From Proteobacteria bacterium UBA652 (GTDB taxonomy: Bacteria > Pseudomonadota > Gammaproteobacteria > Nitrosococcales > Methylophagaceae): a stretch of DNA of 10,663 bases. Of this stretch, positions 1 through 6,103 are shown piece after piece. The notes under the pieces are model-generated. The model ran no database searches. It was not told the DNA's origin and saw only the letters and a list, made by a program, of their open reading frames with translations. A program made the translations under genes and the position numbers. How positions within the stretch are numbered: position 1 is the first letter of the stretch; each line of letters begins with the position of its first letter. The DNA is taken from contig DBOG01000069.1 in the NCBI GenBank assembly GCA_002299915.1, positions 1 through 10,663 of the forward strand, given 5' to 3'.

Positions 1-1
1 G

Positions 2-61
2 GCATCATGCGTGGGCTGGGTGTTGCTGTTCGCGCTGGCCATGGTACTCTCCAGAAATTAA
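2..61 (+). CDS. Possible C-terminal end of an upstream gene (partial)
   Basis: One frame entering from the left edge runs to a TAA at 59-61. It encodes about 19 residues, of which the middle (VGWVLLFALAMVL) is strongly hydrophobic and would suit a final membrane helix followed by a short polar tail (SRN). No family can be named from so little. Another frame stops at 66 and a third stays open to about 155, so the choice of frame rests only on the membrane-helix look and on the hairpin that follows at 91-107. Confidence 0.3.
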   Translation, partial: ASCVGWVLLFALAMVLSRN

Positions 62-90
62 ACTAAATTTCAAATGTATATCAAAATCTT

Positions 91-107
91 ACGCCTTTGT
101 AAGGCGT
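91..107 (+). terminator. Short hairpin, possible terminator of the upstream gene
   Basis: ACGCCTT, a TGT loop and AAGGCGT form a perfect 7-bp stem. The downstream side is only mildly T-rich (TTTGTC), so a classical rho-independent terminator is not certain. Its place 30 bp after the presumed stop at 61 fits transcription ending there. Confidence 0.4.
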
Positions 108-155
108 TTGTCAAAGCGTTGGCGGAGGGGATTTGGAAGCCTACCTGAATTTTGA

Positions 156-204
156 GGATTTAAGATCTCTCACTGCGTTCGAGATGACAAGCGGGAGAAG
201 TGAG
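156..204 (-). repeat. Dispersed repeat copy, left (GGATTTAAGATC... family)
   Basis: Read on the minus strand this is GTCATCTCGAACGCAGTGAG, then AGATCTTAAATCC. It follows the same pattern as two copies near the right edge (TGTCATCCCG... GAGGGATCTTAAATCC), which lie in the opposite orientation. CTCACT (169-174) and AGTGAG (199-204) could pair as the base of a hairpin. Short intergenic elements of the form GTCATCCCGA...GAGGGATCTT are familiar from many bacterial genomes. That this is one of them is a judgement by eye. Confidence 0.5.
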
Positions 205-229
205 GTTTAGGTGTATAGCGCGACTGAAA

Positions 230-446
230 GGAATGTTTGTTTTAAGCTTTTAAGTAACTATATATTAATGTTTTATTTTAAAGATATTTTGTTATTGTAT
301 TTATTGTCTGTGGTTATCTGGATAAGTTTTTTTATTGCTTTAAAATTAAACCGTTAAAGGGAAGTTTGAGGTCTATTAATAGCGTGTTTAGTCTGTGTGT
401 TCTTGTTGATAACTTGCTTATTTATCCACATGTTTTTTTATCCACA
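230..446. other. AT-rich region with DnaA-box cluster; origin-like
   Basis: This gene-free stretch starts with a very AT-rich segment (about 238-350) and ends with DnaA boxes. TTATCCACA, the high-affinity DnaA box, occurs perfectly at 422-430 and 438-446. TCTGGATAA (317-325) and TGTTGATAA (404-412) are one mismatch from its reverse complement. GATATTTTGTTAT (283-295) agrees at 9 of the 11 fixed positions with the E. coli oriC 13-mer GATCTnTTnTTTT. An AT-rich unwinding segment beside clustered boxes is the layout of bacterial origins. Against this, no dnaA, dnaN, rpmH, gidA or mioC is visible and only one GATC site is seen. It could instead be a DnaA-titration site or a DnaA-regulated folA promoter. 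Confidence 0.45.
422..446 (+). promoter_or_regulatory. Tandem perfect DnaA boxes upstream of folA
   Basis: Two exact TTATCCACA sites in the same orientation begin 16 bp apart, with a T-rich 7-bp spacer (TGTTTTT). They lie 46 bp before the folA ATG and just upstream of a possible -10 hexamer (TATACT, 450-455). No convincing -35 element accompanies that hexamer. DnaA bound here could affect folA transcription. Confidence 0.6.
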
Positions 447-491
447 GTTTATACTATGGCTTATACCAAGCATGTATACAGGTTTTAAAAT

Positions 492-1646
492 ATGACAATA
501 CTCTCCCTTATCGTGGCAATGGATCAACAGGGCTTAATTGGTCGAGACAATGATCTGCCTTGGCGCTTATCTGCTGATCTACAATACTTTAAAAAAATCA
601 CCATGGGAAAACCAATTATTATGGGCCGGAAAACGCATGAGTCGATTGGCCGCGTGTTGCCTGGTCGGCAAAATATCGTGATCACTGGCAATAAAAAATT
701 TATCGCGGAAGGGTGTACGATTGTGACTTCTATTCCGAATGCGCTGGCTGCGGTAAGTGAGGCGGAAGAGGCGATGTTTATGGGGGGGGCATCGTTATAT
801 GAACAGGTGTTGCCACAAGTTGATCGTTTATATTTAACCCAAGTACACGCTAAATTAGACGGTGACACTTGGTTTCCTGAATGGGATCACCAAGCGTGGA
901 TTGAGGTGAGCAGAGAAGATCACCGAGCGGATGAAAAGAATGAGTTTGATTATAGTTTTATTGTGTTGGAACGCAGAGAGGAGAATAAAATGAGTGAACT
1001 TTATGGCAAGACACACCGCGTGTTGCAAGATGAATTTGAGACGCGCCCCCTAGCAGACAGAATGATAGAAACGATTGTATCGACAGAAATTAGCGAGGAT
1101 GCGCAGGCTTTTATTGAGAGCCGACCGATGTTTTTCTTGTCTACTGTAGATAAGGATGGGCAGCCAACCACCTCTTATAAAGGCGGCGCACCCGGCTTTG
1201 TGACGGTGGTGGATAACACGACGATTGCATTTCCTTCTTATGATGGCAATGGGATGTTTTATTCGATGGGCAATATTCGCGAAACGGCAAAAGTGGGTAT
1301 TTTGTTTATTGATTTTGAAACACCGCAGCGCGTGAGATTTCATGGCTCGGCAACCGTTTCTAGCGATGATCCGTTGATGGCTGAATATAAAGAGGCTGAG
1401 TTGATTGTACGAGTGAAACTAAGCAAAATGTGGATCAATTGCCCGCGCTATATTCATAAATATAAATTAACAGAACGGTCTAAATATGTGCCTTGTAAAA
1501 CAAAAGAAACGCCCTTTGCAGGCTGGAAGCGAGTTGATTTGATGCAGGGCGCATTGGCGCCAAAAGATGCGGATCGGCCAGCAGAAGAAGGCGGGATTAT
1601 TACGATTGAAGAATGGCTGGGTGATGTGCAAAAGGGTGATGGTTAA
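492..1646 (+). CDS. folA: Dihydrofolate reductase fused to PPOX-type flavin-binding protein
   Basis: Residues 1-162 are a complete dihydrofolate reductase, which reduces dihydrofolate to tetrahydrofolate with NADPH in the cytoplasm. Visible landmarks are the start MTILSLIVAMD, LPWRLSADL with the catalytic acid D29, PIIMGRKTHESIG (41-53), LPGRQNIVIT (57-66), MGGASLYEQ (97-105) and the terminal FIVLERR, matching where E. coli FolA (159 aa) ends. Residues 167-384 form a second unit of the pyridoxamine-5'-phosphate oxidase-like FMN-binding split-barrel superfamily, with FFLSTVDKDGQP (214-225), SYKGGAPGFV (228-237) and FPSYDGNGMF (247-256). Its substrate is unknown. M167 (ATG at 990) has a strong ribosome binding site, so the flavoprotein may also, or only, be made as a separate 218-aa protein. 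A one-base shift would separate the two genes, so the fusion could be real or reflect an indel. folA is preceded only by a weak AGG at 478-480. Confidence 0.9.
   Translation: MTILSLIVAMDQQGLIGRDNDLPWRLSADLQYFKKITMGKPIIMGRKTHESIGRVLPGRQNIVITGNKKFIAEGCTIVTSIPNALAAVSEAEEAMFMGGASLYEQVLPQVDRLYLTQVHAKLDGDTWFPEWDHQAWIEVSREDHRADEKNEFDYSFIVLERREENKMSELYGKTHRVLQDEFETRPLADRMIETIVSTEISEDAQAFIESRPMFFLSTVDKDGQPTTSYKGGAPGFVTVVDNTTIAFPSYDGNGMFYSMGNIRETAKVGILFIDFETPQRVRFHGSATVSSDDPLMAEYKEAELIVRVKLSKMWINCPRYIHKYKLTERSKYVPCKTKETPFAGWKRVDLMQGALAPKDADRPAEEGGIITIEEWLGDVQKGDG
975..992 (+). promoter_or_regulatory. Internal ribosome binding site and start for the flavoprotein half
   Basis: AGAGAGGAG (975-983) lies 6 nt before ATG at 990-992, a far better Shine-Dalgarno sequence than the one before folA. 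The ATG falls exactly where the reductase domain has ended and where separate PPOX-type proteins would begin (MSELYGKT). It suggests independent initiation inside the long frame. Confidence 0.6.
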
Positions 1647-1735
1647 AAGAAAGGCTAACCCTAAAGGACTATTTTGCTTGGGGGAAACCCTGTTACAGTA
1701 CATTACTATTTAAATTTGTTAATTTGGGATAATGA

Positions 1736-2755
1736 ATGAGTGATAAAAATTTGTTAGATACCGCACGCGAACAAGCATTAAAAATGGAAGCTTTGGTGAA
1801 TGCGGTGGTGGTAGGGCAGGAAGAGGCTGTGCGGCTGATTTTGATTGCCTTGCATGCACGAGGCCATGTGTTGCTTGAGGGGGGCGTTGGGGTGGGGAAA
1901 ACCACGTTATTACGTGCTTTTTCAAAAGCCTTAGGCGGCGGCTTTGGGCGGGTGGAAGGCAGTGTGGATATGATGCCGAACGACTTGCTTTATCGCACGT
2001 GGATTGATGGAAAAGGGAAGCCGGTGATTGATCCGGGCCCCTTGGTGGCAGAGAGTGAAGAAATGGCGGTGTTTTTCTTTAATGAAATTAACCGCGCACG
2101 GCCGCAGGTGCAAGCTTTACTCTTACGGGTGATGGCTGAGCGCACGGCAGATGCCTTTGGCAAAGAATATTTATTCCCGCATATGGTGGTGTTTGCGGAT
2201 CGAAATCGGGTGGAAAAAGAAGAGACTTTTGAGTTGAGTGCGGCAGCACGTGATCGGTTTTTGTTTGAAATCAGTATTGAGCGACCTTCAAACCCAAGCC
2301 ATCGACGGGATTTGATTTTTAATACCATGTTCCACGATGTGGAAAACCTATTAAGTGGCTTGCGTGATCCGGCATTAGATTATACGGATCTGAATGAATT
2401 GGATCGCTTGATTCAAAATACGATTAAGGTGTCGCCAGAAATTAAAAATTATGTGGTAAGCCTGTGGAATGCAACTTGGGATCCACAAGCGGTAGGCATT
2501 GCGTTAGATGATGTATATATGGAAGATTTAGTGGTGGCGGGAGCCAGTGTACGGGGGATGTCGGCGATGGTGAGAGCGGCGAAAGTAACCGCTTGGCTGG
2601 CAGGGCGAGATCATGTGTTGCCCGATGATATTTATACTATTTTATTGCCAACATTAAGCCATCGGGTGTTTTTATCACCGGTTTATGAGGGAAGGCGAGA
2701 AACAATTATGCCCGTTTTCACGCAGGCTTTACGCAATAATATTCCAACACCCTAA
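1736..2755 (+). CDS. mxaR: MxaR, MoxR-type AAA+ ATPase for methanol dehydrogenase maturation
   Basis: This 339-aa cytoplasmic ATPase belongs to the MoxR group of AAA+ proteins, thought to act as chaperones in assembling metal-containing complexes. In methylotrophs mxaR sits in the methanol dehydrogenase cluster. Landmarks: Walker A GGVGVGKT (49-56); a Walker B-like FFFNEINRA (113-121) with Asn116 where most AAA+ proteins have Asp; a sensor-1 region ADRNRVEKEETFEL (154-167); AARDRFLFEI (170-179) with candidate arginine-finger residues; and sensor-2 GASVRG (269-274). The wording FNEINRARPQV and ADRNRVEKEETFEL is as I recall for MxaR rather than generic MoxR (DEINRAPPK, ATQNP). ATG 1736 follows GGGAT at 1727-1731. 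The 89-bp gap after folA probably carries the operon promoter, although no clear one is seen. mxaS follows 12 bp after the stop. Confidence 0.85.
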   Translation: MSDKNLLDTAREQALKMEALVNAVVVGQEEAVRLILIALHARGHVLLEGGVGVGKTTLLRAFSKALGGGFGRVEGSVDMMPNDLLYRTWIDGKGKPVIDPGPLVAESEEMAVFFFNEINRARPQVQALLLRVMAERTADAFGKEYLFPHMVVFADRNRVEKEETFELSAAARDRFLFEISIERPSNPSHRRDLIFNTMFHDVENLLSGLRDPALDYTDLNELDRLIQNTIKVSPEIKNYVVSLWNATWDPQAVGIALDDVYMEDLVVAGASVRGMSAMVRAAKVTAWLAGRDHVLPDDIYTILLPTLSHRVFLSPVYEGRRETIMPVFTQALRNNIPTP

Positions 2756-2767
2756 GTTCAGAAGATA

Positions 2768-3670
2768 ATGGCGAACAGTCTACGAGAGTCAGAAAAACAA
2801 GCGGAATTCGAATATCGGTTCTCACATCCGGTAACAGGATATACCCCTGGCGCCCATCGCAGTAAGTCGATTGGTACGGGCGATCTTTTTGCTGCGTATG
2901 CTGATTTATTGGATCATCCCGAATTACGCAATTTGGATGTGCGTGCAAGCGTGCGGGAAAGCTTGGGACAAACACCATATAAATGGCGCGTGCGGCGTTA
3001 TCAGCAGCGATCTGAGATCACCTTAACGGTGTTGGGCGATGTGTCAGGCTCTGTTTTGTCATCCGATGGCCAACAACGATTAGCGGGCTTGATGCAGTTA
3101 GTGGCGCAGTCAGCGGTGAGCTTGGGCGATCGTTTTGCGTTTGCAGGGTTTGATGCGGCATTCAGAAAAGAACTGACGATTATGCCAACCAAACAACGAG
3201 GGTTTGCACAAGACTTTTCAAGCAAACTAGCAGCGTTAGCGCCTTCTCAGGCAGCGGGCGTGGGCGGGATGATGGATGCTGTTTCGATGCTGCCACAGCG
3301 GCCAGGTATTGTGTTTTGGGTGTCAGATTTTTGTTTTGATGTTGCCGAAACTGAGCGTGCTTTGCGTTTATTGTCTCATCATATGGTGGTGCCGATTGTG
3401 TGGCAAAATCCTGCTGCGATCGATGTGCCATCACATGCGGGCTGGACGGAAGTTGTGGATTCAGAAACAGGCGAACGGCGCAGTTTATGGATGCGACAAA
3501 AATTCAAAGCCCGTTGGCAACAAAGTATGGATGATCATTTTATTGCCTTGGAAGGGTGTTTTAGCCGCTACCGATTAAAGCCGTTATTTATTGACGGAGA
3601 ATTAAGCGGTGAGCAGCTAACCGAATATTTTTCGGGCATTTATAGGAACTCAAACTATGTTAAAAAATAA
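2768..3670 (+). CDS. mxaS: MxaS, DUF58/vWA-like protein of the mxa cluster
   Basis: This 300-aa protein has no signal peptide or membrane helix and is probably cytoplasmic. It resembles the DUF58 family, whose members are usually encoded directly after a MoxR ATPase and have a von Willebrand A-like fold. The strand and loop LTVLGDVSGSV (86-96) contains a D-x-S-x-S metal-site motif (D91, S93, S95). IVFWVSDFCFD supplies a later strand with an Asp that could complete such a site. Its exact role is unknown; with MxaR it may prepare or deliver methanol dehydrogenase or its membrane partners. Identification rests on its size, this motif and its position between mxaR and mxaA. Its last 14 bp overlap mxaA, implying coupled translation. 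The start lies 12 bp after mxaR, behind a modest AGAAG. Confidence 0.8.
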   Translation: MANSLRESEKQAEFEYRFSHPVTGYTPGAHRSKSIGTGDLFAAYADLLDHPELRNLDVRASVRESLGQTPYKWRVRRYQQRSEITLTVLGDVSGSVLSSDGQQRLAGLMQLVAQSAVSLGDRFAFAGFDAAFRKELTIMPTKQRGFAQDFSSKLAALAPSQAAGVGGMMDAVSMLPQRPGIVFWVSDFCFDVAETERALRLLSHHMVVPIVWQNPAAIDVPSHAGWTEVVDSETGERRSLWMRQKFKARWQQSMDDHFIALEGCFSRYRLKPLFIDGELSGEQLTEYFSGIYRNSNYVKK

Positions 3671-4544
3671 AGGGTTCACCTTTTTAATCGCTATTTTGTG
3701 GTTAATAAGCACGGCGGTACAAGCTGCAGAAATGGTGACAGCAACCGTCAGCACAGATCAGGCGTGGGGTTTGTTATTAGGAGATGAGCTGATCGTAACG
3801 GTTGAATTGCCAATCATGCAACACATAGCATTAGATGAAGAAAGCTTGCCCGCGATCGATCAGCGGCAGGGGCATTGGTTGACGCTAAGAGAGATCCGCT
3901 TTGATGCCCGATCGGATAGCGAACAAGTGCTGATGATGTTGCGCTATCAAGTTGTCAACACCGGCACAGCAGTGCAAGAGCTGTTAACACCTGAGTTTAC
4001 TATTCGGCAAACCGATAACACGGTGATCGTCATACCTGGCGCGCCAATGATGCTAAGCCCGATTTTACCAGCAACAATAGCAGATGATACTCCCGCGGCA
4101 AGCTTAAAAGCAGATCATAATGCGCCACTGTTTGATACCGCAGCACAGGGCAAAAAAACAGCTTTCTGGGCTGGGCTGGCGGGGCTTTGTTTTTTACTCT
4201 CAACGCTTTGGCATTTTGTTTGGCGCAAACAGCATCGGCAGCCTTTTGAGCAAGCTTTAATTCAATTACGGAACATAAAAGGGGATGATAATGCTGCTTT
4301 GGAAGCTGCCGCACGTATATTGCATAAAGCGTTTAATCGCACCGCAGGCGAAACTGTGGTGCAAAGCGCAGTTGACGATATGCTGGCACAGCATTCTCGA
4401 CTAGCGGCGTTTACGGATGAAATCAAGCAGTTTTATCGTGCCTCTTCAGCCTACTTTTTTGATTCAGAATCGGTAACGGATTTAAGCCGAGAGCAGATCG
4501 TGTCGTTGGCGAAATCATGTCGTCGAGTGGAGCGGCTTGCATGA
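3657..4544 (+). CDS. mxaA: MxaA, exported membrane protein for Ca2+ insertion into methanol dehydrogenase
   Basis: This 295-aa protein has a clear signal peptide (basic MLKNK, hydrophobic FTFLIAILWLIST, probable cleavage near VQA-AE at 23-24). A periplasmic beta-rich domain follows (about 25-165), then a membrane helix (about 168-189, WAGLAGLCFLLSTLWHFVW) and a cytoplasmic helical tail of about 105 residues. In Methylobacterium, mxaA, mxaK and mxaL mutants make a methanol dehydrogenase lacking calcium, so the role is Ca2+ incorporation. The periplasmic domain plus single TM plus tail resembles the general plan of BatD-like proteins in other MoxR operons; that is an analogy only. The SD AGGAA (3644-3648) lies 8 nt before the ATG. 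The stop codon overlaps the mxaC start as ATGA. Confidence 0.8.
   Translation: MLKNKGFTFLIAILWLISTAVQAAEMVTATVSTDQAWGLLLGDELIVTVELPIMQHIALDEESLPAIDQRQGHWLTLREIRFDARSDSEQVLMMLRYQVVNTGTAVQELLTPEFTIRQTDNTVIVIPGAPMMLSPILPATIADDTPAASLKADHNAPLFDTAAQGKKTAFWAGLAGLCFLLSTLWHFVWRKQHRQPFEQALIQLRNIKGDDNAALEAAARILHKAFNRTAGETVVQSAVDDMLAQHSRLAAFTDEIKQFYRASSAYFFDSESVTDLSREQIVSLAKSCRRVERLA
4529..4543 (+). promoter_or_regulatory. Ribosome binding site that fixes the mxaC start
   Basis: GGAG (4529-4532) lies 8 nt before ATG 4541. That ATG shares bases with the mxaA stop (ATGA), a standard translational-coupling arrangement. An in-frame ATG at 4517 would add eight residues (MSSSGAAC) with only a poor SD, so 4541 is preferred. 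Confidence 0.6.
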
Positions 4545-5569
4545 GTTTTGGTGGTTTATATTGGTCGCTGCCGTGGCTCTTATTACTGTTGCCCTTGGTC
4601 CTATTGCCATGGTGGAGGCACAAACAAGAGCATGTGGTGGCATGGTCGCGGTTTGTGCCGGTTGATCCCTTATCACGGATCATTGGATTGCTGTTTAAAA
4701 TCCTGGCATCCATTGCAATAGCAGGCCTGGTGTTTGCTTTTGCGGGGCCTTATTTGCCAGAAAAAGAGGTTGAGCGGATTGGCGAAGGGGCAGAAATTGT
4801 GTTGTTATTAGATCGCAGTCGAAGCATGGATGATCCTTTTGCGGGGAGTGTTGAGACGGTGCAAGTTGGGCTAGTAACGCCAGCAACAGATAAAAGTAAA
4901 CGCCGTATGGCGGGTCGGTTTTTAAATGAATTTATTCAACGGCGACCAGATGACCGCTTCGGTTTTGTGTTGTTTAGCTCGGAGGCGTTTGATTTGTTGC
5001 CGCTGACATATAGCAAAGGGGCGATACTGGCGACCGTTAATGCGAGCATGTTGGGCAAAGGCTTATCGGACACCAATATTACTAAAGCCTTGGTGAAGGC
5101 GGCTAAGCTGTTTGAGGGGGAAACTTATCGCGGTGCGAGAATTGTGTTGTTAGTGTCTGATGGTGGTTCATCAGAGCTGGATCTCGCAACCCAAGAAAGA
5201 ATTATCAATCTCTATAAAAAGCAAAGCTTAACTATTTATTGGATTTACCTGCGCTCTCGAAAAGGAATGACGTTGGATGTGCATGCGGGCGATTCTCCAT
5301 TATGGGTAGATCTCCCCGAGCGCCATTTACACGCGTTTTTTAAAAGCTCTAAACTCCCGTATCGAGCCTTTGAGGCAGACACATTGGAGGATTTTAGTAA
5401 GGCACTAGATGACATTAACGAACAACAATATCAAACCTTGGTGGTGACGGAAATAATATCCAAAGAAGATAAAAGGCAGTCCTTTTTTGTGCTGGCATTA
5501 TTGGCATTATTCGCGTTGTTATTATCGCAACTATATACGGTTTGGGGGGTGAGGCAAGCACATGGATAG
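4541..5569 (+). CDS. mxaC: MxaC, membrane-anchored von Willebrand A protein
   Basis: This 342-aa protein starts at ATG 4541. It has two N-terminal membrane helices (about 8-24, LPWLLLLLPLVLLPWW, and 47-68), a vWA domain (about 84-290) and a C-terminal helix (about 314-334). The metal-ion-dependent adhesion site is complete: D91-x-S93-x-S95 in LLLDRSRSM, T178 in LSDTNIT, and D207 in LLVSDGGS. The layout of two TMs, vWA and TM is that of BatA/BatB-type proteins encoded beside MoxR ATPases. In methylotroph mxa clusters this gene lies between mxaA and mxaK, and its product is implicated in producing active methanol dehydrogenase. A divalent cation bound at the vWA site is likely from the motif; a direct role in Ca2+ transfer is inference. 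Its last 8 bp overlap mxaK. Confidence 0.82.
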   Translation: MSFGGLYWSLPWLLLLLPLVLLPWWRHKQEHVVAWSRFVPVDPLSRIIGLLFKILASIAIAGLVFAFAGPYLPEKEVERIGEGAEIVLLLDRSRSMDDPFAGSVETVQVGLVTPATDKSKRRMAGRFLNEFIQRRPDDRFGFVLFSSEAFDLLPLTYSKGAILATVNASMLGKGLSDTNITKALVKAAKLFEGETYRGARIVLLVSDGGSSELDLATQERIINLYKKQSLTIYWIYLRSRKGMTLDVHAGDSPLWVDLPERHLHAFFKSSKLPYRAFEADTLEDFSKALDDINEQQYQTLVVTEIISKEDKRQSFFVLALLALFALLLSQLYTVWGVRQAHG

Positions 5570-6101
5570 AATATTACGATTTATAAATAGTGGCCTATTA
5601 TTGCTCGGCATTGCGGCGGTTGTGATGGCAGCGGTTGCGGGCTGCCAATGGTGGCAGCAGACAAAAATTAATGATTTTGTAAGTAATCAGATAGAGGAAA
5701 CCAGCTTAAGCCATCCCCATATTCGGTTTCATCAAGCGATACAAGCGGCAGCAGCAGAAGATCGGCAGCGGGCGCGGGATATTTATACCGAATTAGGCAC
5801 GGGCAAAGGGAGAGGTTTACGGGCATCGGCTTATTATAATCGTGGCAATGTAAACCTGAATTATGCTTTATTGCTGCCAGAAGCAAACCCCAAACGCTTG
5901 CCTTTAATTGAATTAGCAAAGCAAGATTATCGTATCGCTCTCGGCATGTCGCCTTCGGTGCACGATATTCAATATAACTTAGCGCTTGCCCTGCGCCAAA
6001 TTCCAGAAGGCCCCCTTGCACTACCAGATGGCCCCAAAATCTCTCCTGTTTTGGAAGAGCGGGAGATTGAAACGCTAGATTTTACCAGTGAGCTACCCTA
6101 A
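5562..6101 (+). CDS. mxaK: MxaK, membrane-anchored TPR-like protein
   Basis: This 179-aa protein has an N-terminal hydrophobic segment (9-27, INSGLLLLGIAAVVMAAVAG). A helical domain follows in which RASAYYNRGNVNLNYALLL (87-105) and DIQYNLALALR (135-145) look like tetratricopeptide helices. The segment ends in VAGC (25-28), which fits a lipobox, so it could be an inner-membrane lipoprotein instead of a TM-anchored protein. mxaK is one of the genes required for calcium insertion into methanol dehydrogenase in Methylobacterium. A TPR protein between two vWA proteins mirrors batB-batC arrangements. It overlaps the mxaC end by 8 bp, with GAGG 7 nt before the ATG, and stops 2 bp before mxaL. Sequence identity alone would not name it; the position does. 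Confidence 0.78.
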   Translation: MDRILRFINSGLLLLGIAAVVMAAVAGCQWWQQTKINDFVSNQIEETSLSHPHIRFHQAIQAAAAEDRQRARDIYTELGTGKGRGLRASAYYNRGNVNLNYALLLPEANPKRLPLIELAKQDYRIALGMSPSVHDIQYNLALALRQIPEGPLALPDGPKISPVLEEREIETLDFTSELP

Positions 6102-6103
6102 CC

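Noticed and set aside
524..868. Minus-strand frame antisense to folA
   Set aside because: It is a shadow of the reductase codons with no RBS or plausible protein composition.
1647..1735. Promoter or terminator between folA and mxaR
   Set aside because: Only weak matches (TTGCTT with TACATT) and a 3-bp GGG/CCC hairpin are visible, too little to call either.
3276..3578. 100-codon plus-strand frame inside mxaS
   Set aside because: It lies wholly within mxaS in another frame, has no RBS, and its protein is rich in Cys and Trp without any recognisable domain.
4517..4540. Longer N-terminus for MxaC starting at ATG 4517
   Set aside because: It adds only MSSSGAAC with a poor SD, while ATG 4541 has GGAG at 8 nt and an ATGA junction with mxaA.
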